64,000 nt of DNA from Ursus arctos (lineage: Eukaryota; Chordata; Mammalia; Carnivora; Ursidae). The translations under genes were made by a program, and so were the position numbers. Shown in pieces: positions 1-19,970 of the stretch. Under the pieces are notes generated by a model. The model had not been told where the DNA came from, did no database searches, and worked only from the letters and a program-made list of their open reading frames with translations. Every line of letters begins with the position of its first letter. Position 1 is the first letter of the stretch. The DNA is taken from assembly GCF_023065955.2 (NCBI RefSeq), contig NW_026622874.1, positions 24,733,772-24,797,771 on the forward strand, read 5' to 3'.

Positions 1-113
1 GAATGGGGGCAAGTCGAGGGCTCACCTGAAAATATCAGATGATTTTTCATAACCCACCAATTCAATATAGTCCAGGATGCCACTACACATGGTAGGTGGT
101 GACAGCTTTTTAC
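1..113 (-). other. CACNA1E: start of intron 45 (partial)
   Basis: Sequence downstream of exon 45 in gene orientation, beginning with the donor GTAAAAAGC. The reverse strand has a short open stretch here, but it does not match the expected following C-terminal exon (VVTDPSSMRRS..., recalled from the human protein), so I treat it as intron. Confidence 0.7.
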
Positions 114-242
114 CTGGGGATCCACAGTCAGGCGTGGCATAGAGGATGCCCTCCCAGATCCCGTATGCTCCTGGGTGTCCGAAGGAAGGTAGATGCCATG
201 GCTAGAGGACTGCACGCTTTTTAATTCACTAACCTCTGGCTC
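114..242 (-). CDS. CACNA1E: CACNA1E exon 45, alternatively spliced C-terminal cassette (43 aa)
   Basis: The exon is 129 nt, phase 0 at both ends, and encodes 43 residues starting EPEVSELKSVQ and ending MPRLTVDPQ. Acceptor TATTTCCAG and donor CAG|GTAAAAAG are both clear. It lies in the distal cytoplasmic tail, after the IQ region. Because it is symmetric, it can be skipped without a frameshift, as is known for exon 45 of this gene, whose inclusion differs between tissues. It adds a hydrophilic Ser/Pro-containing stretch with no recognisable domain. Its size and reading frame match the family, so identification is firm; its use in this species cannot be judged from DNA. Confidence 0.95.
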
Positions 243-3341
<3,099 letters not shown>

Positions 3342-4849
3342 TCAGTATTTGCTGGCTTGATAGGCCAGTAACTGACAGGGGGCTGGACCCTAGAATAAAA
3401 AAAGTTAAAAAAAAAAAAAAAGCATCGTAAAGGAGAAGCCACTGTTTTCAACCTGCATTTGGAACCATTCATCATTCTGCTGGTGACTAGCCGATCTGTG
3501 ACAAACGACATTATTTGTCACACTCAGCCATATGGAAGACCGATGCTCAATTACAAACCTGTTTCTGCTCAGTTTCTCCTTTCAGGAGAGAAAAAAAAAA
3601 TACTGTAGTTTAAACAGTGAACAGTTTGTTTAAATATTAAGCAGTCATGGTCTTTTAAAAAATTTCCTGTAGTCTCAGTAGAAATATGGTTTTATTGTGC
3701 CAACATCCTTGGCCAAACTAAACAATTCAATGCCATGAACATTTACTGAAGGCCAACTCTGTGCCAGGCACTATGTCTGTTGGTTTATGAACTGGGTGGA
3801 ATGATCTCAGAGGTGGTGGGGAGGCGGTGGTAACATCTGGGTTGATGGTTATGGAGGAGGATATGTAAATGGTGATGAGGTAAGAAGCCTCTGAATGAAA
3901 GCTATGGCGAGCTGTCCCGGTGTGCCTGTGATTAAACCAGTGTTGGGTACCTGCAGACGCTCTTAGCCAATGGGATCCATGGGGCTGGTTAGGAGAAAAA
4001 GAGGTAGCCAGTCTCTCCTGAGAAGATGCCTGTTGCAGCCACTCACTGCTACTAGCACAGGAACAGGTGCCCTCTGACCTACTCAAGAATGCGGAGTGAG
4101 CTTCCTGATGGTGGGAAGAGGGACAGTGGTCGGGGACGGGGCCGCAGCTCTCAGTAATGGTGGAGCTGGAAGGGAGGGATGGGCACCATCTTGTGCTCCA
4201 GGGACAGCCATTTCATAGCTGAGTGTACTGCACTCATGAAAGCATCTACTGGAAAATCTGAGGCATGAACACATTCACTTAAAAATAATCCATAGGCACA
4301 ATCTTACCTTGACTGGGATCACAGGGAGAGATCTGAAGAGCAAAGAGTCGCCCCACCTGTCCCCTTGCTGTCAGGAAGATGTTTGCTGAATTTTCACAAC
4401 TGATACAGAGCAATCTGACATTTAAATGACCTGCTTACATGTCAATCCTCTTCCTCAGTGTGCCTTCTCCTGAGAACCACTGGGAGCAAGATGGACACTG
4501 CTCTCTGAAAAACCACAGAATCCCCAGTAGGGAGAGAGGACCCCTGGAATCACTGAATAACCTCCTAGAGTTGAATAACTTGAAGCGAGAGTGACTTCCT
4601 ACTTTAAAAACCGTGTTTGGAATCTCATTGTTGGGATAAAGTCTGGAACACGGCCTCTCATGACCTAGTTCCTACTCTGCCTGAATTTTTGTGCCCTTTA
4701 CCTCCTGCTTCTGAATTTCAGACACACTGGACTCTCTGTTCACTGAATGGGCCCACCCGGCTTCTCTCTGCCTCAAGACATTAATACAGGCTGTTCCCAG
4801 AGAGCAGAATGCTTCTAACTCCCCTGCCCTCTGCAAACTTTTTTCATGT

Positions 4850-5110
4850 TATTTTGAATTCTTCCTTCAAAATTCACTCTGTTCCAGAAATGCTCTCTGA
4901 TCTCTGCCCCCATCGCCCTCCCGCCCCGCCAGAACTCAGGTGGACACACATTTTGCCACACTGTTTCCTTCCTAGTACAAATCACTGAAAAGGACAACTC
5001 TTCTTCTTTCCAATAATTCTGTTTCATGACTGGCTTTCCACCAGGTGTAAGCTCAGTGAGGGCAGAAGGTCCTGAGGACCAGGCCTACTGTTCCACCGCT
5101 GTCCCCCTTT
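4850..5110 (+). mobile_element. ancient LINE 3' fragment (L2-like)
   Basis: It shows the diagnostic pattern of old LINE 3' ends, such as 'GTGTAAGCTCAGTGAGGGCAG' preceded by pyrimidine-rich text with 'TTCCTAGTACAAATCACT'. It is diverged and incomplete, so the family is tentative. Confidence 0.45.
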
Positions 5111-5117
5111 AGGGAAA

Positions 5118-5850
5118 TGTGCCAACATCCACCCAAAGGCTTATGCTGGAAACCTGTAGGTCATCTTTGATTTTTTTCCCCCCTCTCCTTCACTCCCTGA
5201 GGCAAATCAATCACCACATCCCATCCAGTCTCCCTACTGATAATATTTCAAGTCTGAGCATCTCTCCCCATCTCCTTCCTGTTAGTCCAAGCCACAGCCA
5301 TTAATAATTCACACAATTGCAGTCACATACTAAAAGCAGTTCTGTCGTTCAAACTGTTCCCCTCTGATCCGCGTCCACATTGGTTTCAAGAATCATCTTT
5401 GAAAAGCCCAAGTCTGTTCACGTCACACTAATGAGTAAAACCCCATGATCCTTAGATAAACCCTCACTCCTGTCTCCTGCTTATAATACTTCCCCATGCT
5501 GGCCCTGATAGAGCTCATCACCCCAGATCTCTGTGCTCCAGTCATCATGACAGTTTTCAGGTTCCTGAGGCTTCTTTCCCTCTCCCTTCTCTTGAAGACC
5601 ATGCCTGCGAGTCTCCTTAAATGTTATTTCCACAGGGAAGCCTCCCCACACCCTGGAACCGGTGTGCTGCTTCCCTTCCGTGGTATCACACGAGGCTACT
5701 CTTCTGCATTTTAACCTTCATCACTTTTGTAATTTCTTTTTCAAGATTTGTCTCCATGGGGGCCGTGATTGTGTTGACTGCTAAATCCCCAGTGCCTGAG
5801 CCAGCTCTTCTGTCATAGGGGATTTTAATAAATATTAGTCAAATCAAGGA
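5118..5850 (+). mobile_element. ancient LINE-derived sequence (L2/L1M type)
   Basis: The stretch reads like an old LINE copy: 'TGTAGGTCATCTTTGATT', 'CTTCCCCATGCTGGCCCTGA', 'GGAAGCCTCCCCACACCC', 'CCCCAGTGCCTGAGCCAG' and a final 'TTTTAATAAATATTAGTCAAAT'. All are diverged from consensus. A related copy lies at the other end of the window, near 63.1-63.83 kb. Confidence 0.5.
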
Positions 5851-6577
5851 GTAAATGCATCAATAAACACAGGAGGAGTTGGACTGATGCCATGGTGGGA
5901 GTTAAATACGGCAAACTGTTGGGGTGAGAGAGATCTAGGTGGAGGGGTGTCCTCTCTTTCTAAGCCAAGGCCCTTGAAAGACACTGTACGTCCCCCCGAG
6001 GACTTTCCACTGCTCCAGTCATACCCCTTTCCTACACAGACCAAAGACATCTCCTGGTTTTCTATAGACAGGAGAATCCATACCTTGCTACTTTATCACA
6101 TCAAATATCTTTAAAAATGAACAATAGCCTTGGTCAGGATGTTGGTCTTTTGCTTCTCTTGCAAATGTGTTGGATTGTGACCTCTGAAATCAATGCTTTT
6201 CAAAAACAGGTGTCCAGCATCACAGGCTAAAAGGAATTCATGGTGTGAGAAACCACAAATGGCATTCTGACAGAGGTCTCGAAACCAAGCCCTGATTTTA
6301 TTTCCCTGATAATTACTGAGGTTGTGGTATTTAGTGATTATCGGTTCCATGAGAACGAGGACTGGGACTAGGTTAAACCCAACCGCAAAACCTCACTCAC
6401 TTTGGGTAGAGAGATTCCTGCCCCTTGGATACCTGGACATGCTTGCTGATGATAGAAGTTCAGGTTATAATGAGATATGTCTGCTATAGTAAATCATGTA
6501 TGACTAACAACCAAGTGGGGGCTAAGCCTTGCAACTCAGAAGAGTTGGCAAATTCCTTAACCGAGGCTTTGTTTCTA

Positions 6578-6641
6578 CTTCTGAAATAAATAAATAAATA
6601 AATAAATAAATTAAAAAAAAAAAAATATATATATATATAGC
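6578..6641 (+). repeat. simple repeats (AAAT)n, A-run, (AT)n
   Basis: A run of AAAT units is followed by about 13 A and then an alternating AT tract. It may be the tail of a decayed retroposon, but no head is recognisable upstream. Confidence 0.85.
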
Positions 6642-6689
6642 CTGATCAAAAGTTCTTGTTCATTACAGATAACAGTGTATTGGGAATAC

Positions 6690-6800
6690 TCTGGAGTTAG
6701 GAATAACAAATTCCAGTTCAGCTTCCTACTAGCCACATGGCTTTGGGCAACTTATTTCGTCCCCAGTTTCTTATTTGTAGAGCGAAGACACTAACGTATG
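6690..6800 (+). mobile_element. MIR-like SINE fragment
   Basis: The core 'CTAGCCACATGGCTTTGGGCAA' followed by 'TTCTTATTTGTAGAG' resembles the MIR pattern of 'tgtgaccttgggcaagt' and 'cctcagtttcctcatctgtaaaat'. It is old and diverged. Confidence 0.5.
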
Positions 6801-7028
6801 TCCTTCTTCCTTTGTCCATTCACAGTGCTCTCTCTCGAGCTGGCCCCAGGACAGAACATGCCATTACCCTTGCTGAAAAACCATTTTAAAATAAAAAATG
6901 TTGTCTTCTCAAGCTCAGAGAGAGGATCACTTGGCTCAGACTATTATTTTCTGGGCATTTCTGGGCCTGCGCAATGGCGCCGGTGACCAGATGCAAGCAG
7001 GATGGCTGTGGAGTCCTCGTTATACTCA

Positions 7029-7178
<150 letters not shown>

Positions 7179-7267
7179 CTATGGGGTCTACCCCCGAGGG
7201 AGTGGGAAATACCATTTACTTGGGTAAGACAGGATCATGCCTGATCCTCTGATCCCCTGGGTTTCTA

Positions 7268-8092
<825 letters not shown>

Positions 8093-8200
8093 CTTTGGGC
8101 ATGGGCACAAGCAGATCTAGCATCTTCTGGGACAGGTGGGGCCAAATGGCCAGGGTCTCCTTTTGCAGCTCCGAGTCTAGCTGCTGCCTGTCTGCACCAC
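8093..8200 (-). CDS. CACNA1E: CACNA1E exon 41, pre-IQ region
   Basis: This 108-nt exon encodes [20 protein letters not shown] followed by [15 protein letters not shown], the pre-IQ helix region lying just before the IQ motif. The acceptor is TTCTTCTAG and the donor is AAAG|GTGTGG. It starts with two bases of a split Gly and ends with one base of a split Ala. In the family this segment contributes to calmodulin-dependent regulation. It contains no defects. Confidence 0.97.
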
Positions 8201-9045
8201 CTAGAAGAAGATAAATTTTAATAAATAGAACAGACACACAAATACCCAGGACTGAGTGAGGAGGTGGGGGTGGGAGCTGAATCAGCATGGCACCTCATAT
8301 TCTCAGAGGAAGTCTTGGCACTTAGTGACAGTGGATCTTGTAATATCAGGTCTTTCTGCTGAGGAAGCAGAACACAATTTGGTTCCCATTTTTAGTGACT
8401 CAGGGATATCCTGCCACAGAGATCTGAAGCCCCAAGACCAAGAGCAGCTTCCTCATTCATTTGAAACACCTCCCAGGTGCCTAATATATCAGAGGGAAGA
8501 ATGAGAAGAGCCATAAGGAGCCTCCCTTGCCTCATGAGACGTACATCAATTCTTCCGGCAACTCTGACTCCATAGTCTGAGTGACCTGATTTTAAAAATG
8601 ATTTGGATCAGGCAAGAGCAGGAAGGCTGGAGGTCCATCTGGAAGTAGTAAACCTTTTTTCCCCTAAATTACTGAATCAGAAGTGGAGAGGAGCAAAGTA
8701 CTGCCCCGATAGGCCCTGCCACGAACCTTCCAGGGCATTAGAGATACCACATATGAAGAAAAGGACAGCAATCAAAACTCAAAGATTTCTAGAATGCCTA
8801 TTATATGCCAGACACTGAAGATCACATGCTGGTAAAGCCGAAAGGAGCCTTAGAGATGATCAAACCATTCATTTTTCCAGGAAGAAATGGCAAACATGAT
8901 AGTTATTGAGTCAGAGGTGAAACTAGGACCCTGTATAGCTGATTTCCACATCCTGGCGCTGTAAGATGGATGAAGTTCGAACACCTCCATCCTATGCCAG
9001 CTTGTGTGAGTTGTTCCAGAACCCTGTTTTCCCTCCCCAGCTCAC
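8201..9045 (-). other. CACNA1E: intron 40
   Basis: The intron contains a short L2/MIR-like piece near 8.79-8.90 kb ('GCCTATTATATGCCAGACACTG') and nothing else I recognise. Confidence 0.65.
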
Positions 9046-9151
9046 CTTTGGCGATTTTGATGTCCAGAGCTGTCCGGATCAGAGCCATAAGTGTGGAGGT
9101 GAAGTGGACGGTCATGTCCTCGGCTACTGGCATATTCATCAGGACCAACCT
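9046..9151 (-). CDS. CACNA1E: CACNA1E exon 40, tail after the EF-hand
   Basis: This 106-nt exon encodes [20 protein letters not shown] followed by [15 protein letters not shown] and one base of a Gly codon. The segment is strongly conserved across Cav channels, linking the EF-hand to the pre-IQ helices. The acceptor is TCGTACAG and the donor is AAAG|GTGAGC. It is the common 3' partner of both alternative EF-hand exons, entered in phase 0. Confidence 0.97.
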
Positions 9152-13225
<4,074 letters not shown>

Positions 13226-13322
13226 CTTGCAAGCCACCCTGTAGGGGCAGTTCTCTCCCAGGCCCAGAGGCGGCGAGATCACCCGCACTAATTTGTACAT
13301 ATCCTTATACGGGATCCTGCCG
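13226..13322 (-). CDS. CACNA1E: CACNA1E alternative EF-hand exon, 37a type
   Basis: This 97-nt open segment encodes [20 protein letters not shown] followed by [12 protein letters not shown]. It has acceptor CCTTTACAG, donor AAG|GTTTGC (weaker, T at +3), the same phases as the 37b exon, and a first base C that again gives Cys (TG|C) after exon 38. The motif YKDMY...[10 protein letters not shown] and RVACK are those of exon 37a in CACNA1A and CACNA1B, while 37b has [12 protein letters not shown] and VAYK. It is therefore the form-a EF-hand exon. Whether CACNA1E uses it is not shown by DNA; ENCPY differs from the KKCPH I recall in CACNA1A. Confidence 0.85.
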
Positions 13323-14984
13323 CTGTAAAGGAAGCACAGGTGGGTTAATAGAGGACACTCAGAAAAGGGTGGGAAAGACATGACAGTTTAGCCATGACAT
13401 TGATGGCTAGAAGAGGAAGAGCAGCTTTTTTCCCCCCTGGAACCTGGCAAAGCCAGACCAGGACAGACTGAGAACAGTAAGCATCAGAGAACCATCGCCT
13501 CGCTGAACTGCACTGCCTCCGATTTTCTAAGGAAATCAGAGCCCATCCAGTGCCCAAAGGGACTACCGAATGGCCAAGAGCCCCCCTAGATGCCTATCTG
13601 GCCCATGCTCGGCCAGATGCAGAAAATGGATGGTGGCTCGAGCCAGGCCTCGAAGAACACAGCTTGATAGTTGACAAAGGCCTCTGACAGCTGTCAAGAG
13701 CAGGTGCCAGGCTGCCGTGAAGTGGACTGCCCAACTGTGTGCTTTTCACAGACCCTGGCTGCAGTCAGCCACTTAGACCTGCCTGTCAGGGGCAGTGGGA
13801 AGACAGCATCTCTCTGCAGATGGAGAGAGACAAATTTCCCATTAGGCTAATTAGCAAGGAGTACCGTTTGCACAAGGGAACTTGCAAAGGGCTTTGCTTT
13901 TCGTGGTGGCAGACTGTTCCCGAGTTCAACTTGGGCAGGCTGTGCTCTCCTCAGTGGGAGCCTGCCCGGATCTGTGCTCAGAGAGCAGCCTGGGAGGGCG
14001 CCGTGGCCATTCTCCCTCCAGCTTTGCTCCAGCCAGCCAAACCCACAGGCAGTCTGGTCAGACCCAGCTAGAATTCCAGAAACAATGTGACCTCTCTTAC
14101 CAGCCTTCTATCAAGGGCCTGCTAGGGAGTCCTGGCTTTCTGCGGGAGGGACAGAATCAACAATGGGTTCATCTTCAGCGGCTGAAGCATCTGCTCTGTC
14201 AGAGACCAGAACAAGGAAGCAACATCCTGGGACGGACCATGGTTTCTACCTGAAATTATGAACCTGCATGTCCACCTCTGAGCAACCGGTCCTTGCCAGC
14301 AGCCATGGGAGGCTTTGTCCTAGCTTTACTCTTTCTAGTCTTCTCTTGATGTTGGTGTTAATTCCTCCTCTTTTTCTAAATAGTAGCTTGTCGGTACTTC
14401 AAGTCTCTTGATTCTTGAGAGCAAGTTCAGTTAACCATTTGCTGTTTGTCTCCTGAGATTTGGATGTGGGTCGGTTCGTACAGCCTATAAGCTGGTATTC
14501 TCTGCATCCTCTATCAGTCTGCTTTTTGAAGATGTTGGCTCACGTTATCCCTGTTAGTTCTTCGCCCCACATCTCAAAGAGAAGGCCAATGAAACTCTAA
14601 CCAGCCTGTTATGCTGTGAATTTCGAAGCAGAAGGGGTTCTCCTTTCTATTTTTGCTCTCTCATAGCTCTTAGATCTAAGTCTTATGATTTTTTTTTTTT
14701 TTTTAAGTTCTCATGGAATTCTTTCTTCCCAGCAGCTGGAATGAGTGGGGAGGAGCATGTTTAATGCACAAGGATTTTGGGTCCCAAGATAACACGAAAG
14801 CACAGGAAGCTGGGATTTCTGAGAGCCAAGGACACCTGAGTGAGGCTAGGTGAGCAATGAACTCCTCTGCTAGCAGTTCTCTCTCAGGGGAGTGAAGACA
14901 TCCTTTCTCAGGCTCCCCATCTCATGGCCATCCATGCTTTACAAACCTATGTTCCATAATTTTTGGTTGCTTTCCTATATGGTT

Positions 14985-15175
14985 ATTGTCAGTTGTAACA
15001 ACAATTATACACATGAGCTAATATAATCCACACAGCCACCCTTCAAGGTAAGCAGGGCATCGTTATCACCATTTTACAGATGAGGAAGCTTAGTGTGATT
15101 AAGTGACTTGTCCAAGGCCATAGGGCCAATTAGATGCAGGCCCTGCCTACATTCCCTCTAACACAGCTCCCGTGG
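14985..15175 (+). mobile_element. MIR-like SINE fragment
   Basis: It carries 'CATTTTACAGATGAGGAAGC' followed by 'AAGTGACTTGTCCAAGGCCA', the classic core of MIR elements, with moderate divergence. Confidence 0.6.
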
Positions 15176-15592
15176 CTTTCTTAGCAGCCTATCTACCAGA
15201 AAGTAGACCCAGAAAGTAAGCGCCATTGCTCAGCCATTGTAACAGGAATGGATCTGGAGAACTTCATGCCCTAAGTCATTAATGATTACTGAAGGGAAGA
15301 AGAATTCTGATTCACTCTTCCAACAGTTGACCCAAGTTCACAGGAGGGTAGATTTTAGGAAAAATCTCAGATTATGAAGGGGCTCCAGGTGGAAGCAACG
15401 TGGGCCATTTCTGTGAAGGATGGCATTTCTTGTAGTGTTTTTAGAGGGGGACCAGAATAGGTAGATTGGTGAGATAAAATCCTAAAGCTGAAATGACATG
15501 GGACAGAAAAGTTCCTGTGGAGACAGTGCTCCCAGAACGGTCACCCTGTCCTCAACCATGAGGGGCCAAAATGCTGCCTTTGTGCTCTAAAG

Positions 15593-15813
15593 CAGGGATC
15601 AACAAATTTTCTCCTGTTAAAGGGTCAGGTAATATTTTTGACTTTGAGGGTCACACTGTCTTTGTCACAACTATACAACTCTGCCTTATAGTGTGAAAGC
15701 TGCCATAGACCATACATGAATGAGTGGGTGTGGCTGTGTTCTAATAAAGCTTTATTTACAAAAACGGGCAGTGGACCATGTTTAGCCCCAAGGCTGTAGT
15801 TTGCCAACCCCTG
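15593..15813 (+). mobile_element. MER20 (hAT-Charlie) DNA transposon, complete
   Basis: A 221-bp element with terminal inverted repeats CAGGGATCAACAAA and TTTGCCAACCCCTG, and the MER20 interior 'GTGTGGCTGTGTTCTAATAA' then 'AGCTTTATTTACAAAAAC'. It is flanked by an 8-bp target duplication, CTCTAAAG on the left and CTCGAAAG on the right with one mismatch. Eight-base duplications are the hAT signature. It is non-autonomous and encodes nothing. Confidence 0.85.
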
Positions 15814-16286
15814 CTCGAAAGCCCAGAAGGCACATCACTTGAGAAATATTGGACAGTGAAAGAAATCTGGGGAGGTTATTCACGCAAATTCTTGCCACGT
15901 AATCCAATTCTATGCAATAAAAATCCTCAAGTGTTTAAGGGATCAGTTGGAAGAACGACTTGCTTGGTTTTTAACATAATTTTAGAGTTATCTCAAACAG
16001 TATCTTTCGAGAGGGATGAGAGAGACAAAATGCTGTTGGCACTGACCATGATGGCCAGATGTTCAACTGGCCCAGAAAACCCTTGTCAACCCACCCCTCT
16101 CCTCACTCTGGTGACTCAAAGGAGTCCACTAACCACTGGCAGGGGAAAAAAAGAATAAGATTACGGGAAGCTCCTCTGGCAACTAAAACCAACCACTCTG
16201 AGGTACAGACTGTGTGATGAGATTGGCAAAGAAAAGGAAAGCCTGTCACAGAAGGAATGAGAGGGGAAATGAAGATAAAGAAGCTA

Positions 16287-16631
<345 letters not shown>

Positions 16632-17455
16632 CTAACACAGGAAAGCGGGTTTCTAGGCAAATCAAGAATTCAAAAGTTTGTGAGGCTGAAGTTCCTAACT
16701 AGAGCACTGCTGATCTTGCTGAATGCAGTATCTTTTCATTATAACTTCCACACATTTCATTGTGGGAGCTTTATTATTTCGCTCTTCAATGCCACTTTAT
16801 ATTTGCAAAGAACTCCACAGAAAGTCACTTTATCTGTTCAATGAATTTAATTGATTTGCAGCAGAGGGAGCAGCAACAGCGACAACATTCTCAAAGTCAA
16901 GGCCTAACACCGACCCTCCCTTTCAGCCTCCCCCGTCCCCACCCCTTGCTCCACAAAAGGAGCCAACAAGAGAACTGGTGAGGTGTCTTAGAGCTCACTG
17001 CATAGCTTACTATGTGATGACCTGGAAGCTGTTCATGCCCCTCAGTGGCTTCCAAAACCCTCTTCTCTCACTTATTTGTTCAACATTTCTTGTGCACCCA
17101 CTGTGTTGTAGAGATCCAAGTGTAAGGATGGGAAATAAGAAAGCTGCTGTCCAGAGATTCATTCCTATGCCTCGCACATTGCTTAAAACACAGAAAGCCT
17201 TCACTAGATGTTACTACTTGAATATTCTTAAAGACTTCCTTAGTATTTAGCAGAGACCGTGATGTATCAGGAACATATAAATGCTATAAATCTTTTTAGG
17301 AGCCAAGAGAGAAGTGTACTCAGGTTACACTGGGATCAGAAAGGAGTATGGATGTGAATTTCACATAATTTCCAGTTCATGAAATATTATCCAACTTTTG
17401 ATTTTTTTTCTGTAACCATTTAAGAATATAAAACCCATTGGTAGCTCAGGGGCCA

Positions 17456-17513
17456 TACAAAAAGAGGTGGCAAACCAGATTTGGCCCTTGGGCTACAGTT
17501 AGCCCATTTCTGG
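17456..17513 (+). mobile_element. MER20-like fragment
   Basis: 'GGCAAACCAGATTTGGCCCT' followed by 'TGGGCTACAGTTAGCCCATT' matches the terminal part of MER20-type hAT elements. It is short and lacks both ends. Confidence 0.5.
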
Positions 17514-18280
17514 TCTAAATTATGAAGAGGCAACAGAATCAACCAAAAGAGAGACCGAGGTATGGTTCTTCCAGAAAGAACCCTGGGCAGCAGTGCAGTG
17601 GGTGCACAGGAGACCTGTGGGGAGAGTTTTGCGGTGCTCCTGGACCAAGCCAGTGGCAGGACAGCAGTGGACAGAGTTAAGAATCAAAGGACATGGAATT
17701 GACAGAACCTGGGCACAGTGAATAGCACTCTAGTGTTGCTTCTTGCCTGCCTAACGCTAATTTACTGTATGTCTGGTCTCCTGGGGACCCCACCCCCTGC
17801 CTATTCCCAGTTAACATGGCTCAGTGGGGCATCACCTATGACCTGGGCCTCAGCCATTGAATCCCATTCCCCTGGGCCATAGTGATTGGTGATCCCATCA
17901 TGGCCAATAAAATGGTATTGGACCTTCTGGGCAATAGACTTGTTCTTCCCTGTCAGTCTTGAACGTGTAAGGATTGGGGTCTAGAACTTCTGCTACAACC
18001 ATCTTGGAGCCACAGTTTGGGGTGTTTGAGGAAAGAACTCTCATGGAGGAGCCTGGAGGAAGAGATACACAGAGAGAGAGAGAAAAACCTGCTTATCCCT
18101 CTCCTGCCCCAGGACTCTTCATTTATATGTGCCTGTGAAATCCCTTTCTGCTTTGGCCAGATGGAGCTGGGCCTTCTGCCACTTACGAATGAAAGAGTCC
18201 TGCCTGAAGATGGGGTTAGAGAGTAGGCTCTCTGTTGGTTCCCAGGTAGATGGAGATGCCAGGTATACAGATGGCAAATG

Positions 18281-18488
18281 AGATAAGGAGAAAGTCAGGC
18301 GCCTGGGTGGCTCAGTAGGTTAAGTGTCTGCCTTTGGCTCAGGTCATGATCCCAGGGTCCTGGGATTGAGCCCGCCCTTGGGCTGCCTGATCAGCAGGGA
18401 GTCTGCTTCTCCCTCTGCCCCTCACCCCACTCTCCTGCTCTCTCTCTCAAATAAAAATCTCTTAAAAAAAAAAGATAAGGAGAAAGTC
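18281..18488 (+). mobile_element. Can-SINE with perfect 16-bp target site duplication
   Basis: The element body (18297-18472) has the tRNA-derived head 'GGCGCCTGGGTGGCTCAGT', the B-box-like 'GGTCATGATCCCAGGGTCCT', a CT-rich section and an A-rich tail with AATAAA. AGATAAGGAGAAAGTC is repeated exactly at both ends, at 18281-18296 and 18473-18488. The intact duplication points to a relatively young insertion. This family is restricted to Carnivora. Confidence 0.95.
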
Positions 18489-18939
18489 TGGAGACAGGAC
18501 ATGGCTGGAGTCTTCTCAGAGTGTCTTTACTGAGAAACTATTGCCTGCATCCTGACAACCATCTCGTTCCTGCCTGCCTTCCTCCTTCCCGCCGCCTAGG
18601 ATACACGTGGAGGCCTGGAGGTCTGGCCCCTGGAGGTGGTGTCTGGGGCGCTAACCATCACAAACCTGTACCGCCTTCCTCCAGACCTCACTGGTATGGG
18701 AGGAGAATAAACCTCCCTCCTGGCTAAGCTGCTGATATTTGGGGAGTTCTGTTTTATGCCACTGAACCTAACCCCAGCATGGGCCAGCCTCTCTTTCTGT
18801 CACTGACACTGGAGCCAAAGTGGATACACTCCACCACTGCCTGGGTTATAAAGGGGTTTCCACACATTCACACGTGCGTTTTACACTCCTTTCAAGGTAC
18901 TTACTATTCATGTTAACAAAATCTTTGCTTTACATTTGA

Positions 18940-19205
18940 ATAGTCTTTCATAGTGCGCTGTGCACACTCAAAACTTTTATCTGTTTTAATGCTGCTCTAA
19001 CCTCGTGAGGCAGACTTAATTACCACCGGCCCCTCGAGGACATGAGTGCTTCCTAGACACACTCGTATTCTCAGCTCCAAGCGCACAGCCTGGCACATCA
19101 CAGCGTATCAGTAAATCTTTCTGGAGTGGTTGGTTTGAGCGAAGAAGCCGTGTGACTTGCCCAAGGTCACAAAGTCAGTCTCCCATAGGGCTGAGATTCG
19201 AAAGC
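18940..19205 (+). mobile_element. MIR-like SINE fragment
   Basis: 'TGTGACTTGCCCAAGGTCAC' followed by 'AAAGTCAGTC', together with 'CTCTAACCTCGTGAGGCAGA' upstream, resembles a MIR core. The middle is disturbed, so the extent is approximate. Confidence 0.45.
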
Positions 19206-19970
19206 AGATCAGCTCACACTGAATATAGCCTCTTTAAAAATAACACACATGTGAATTATGCAGCACCCTCCATCCCAAAATTCTAGAAGTACCTTTATAG
19301 TCTCTAATGAATTTTCCAGTTATAGCTTTGGTTTCTTTTTAAATATTTATTATTAAACACTTACACCATGGAGGATAAAACTGAGCTGTCCACACGCCCT
19401 TCTCTGTGCTCCTCCGTAGCACCCTACAACAGCCCCATCAACAAGCACCAGCACCCCTGTGGGCCTTCCTCCCTTTGCCTCTGGTTGACAGAGAGACTGT
19501 CACCCACTCACAGCTTCACCCCCGTGCCTCTAAGATGCTGTTTTGTGTGTTTTTTTTTTTTCATTGAAAAACCTTTCACACCCACAAGAAGGGAGTATAT
19601 TAAAACACATGTACCCGCTCACCATGCAAATAATACCCTATTATCAAGTCATTTTTCCTCCCATTTACAGAAGCTACAAAAGGGAAGGTGTTTGTCCATG
19701 CTAGAAGAGCAGCAAAGCCAAGACCACAACATAGGCTACCCAAGTCTCCAGCTGGCTCACTCCCTGCTAGGTTAACCTGCTGGCCACCCTCAAAAGTCTG
19801 CCTGCAAGCCACACCAGAGAGCTTCTCTCCACCGGAGAGCTGAACACATGGCAAATCCCTCGTGATCACTTTAGAGAGGTAGAAATGCCTGGACATGACC
19901 TGATTCATTTGCTGATGCACGGCTGTGAAGTTAACCACTTCTCGGTGGCATGCTTTAGTTTTTGATTTTT

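Noticed and set aside
1..110. Possible next C-terminal exon on the minus strand
   Set aside because: The translation does not resemble the expected VVTDPSSMRRS start, and the apparent donor-like GTGAGC alone is weak evidence.
18297..18370. tRNA gene in the SINE heads
   Set aside because: The tRNA-like heads are the promoter half of Can-SINEs; they lack a complete cloverleaf.
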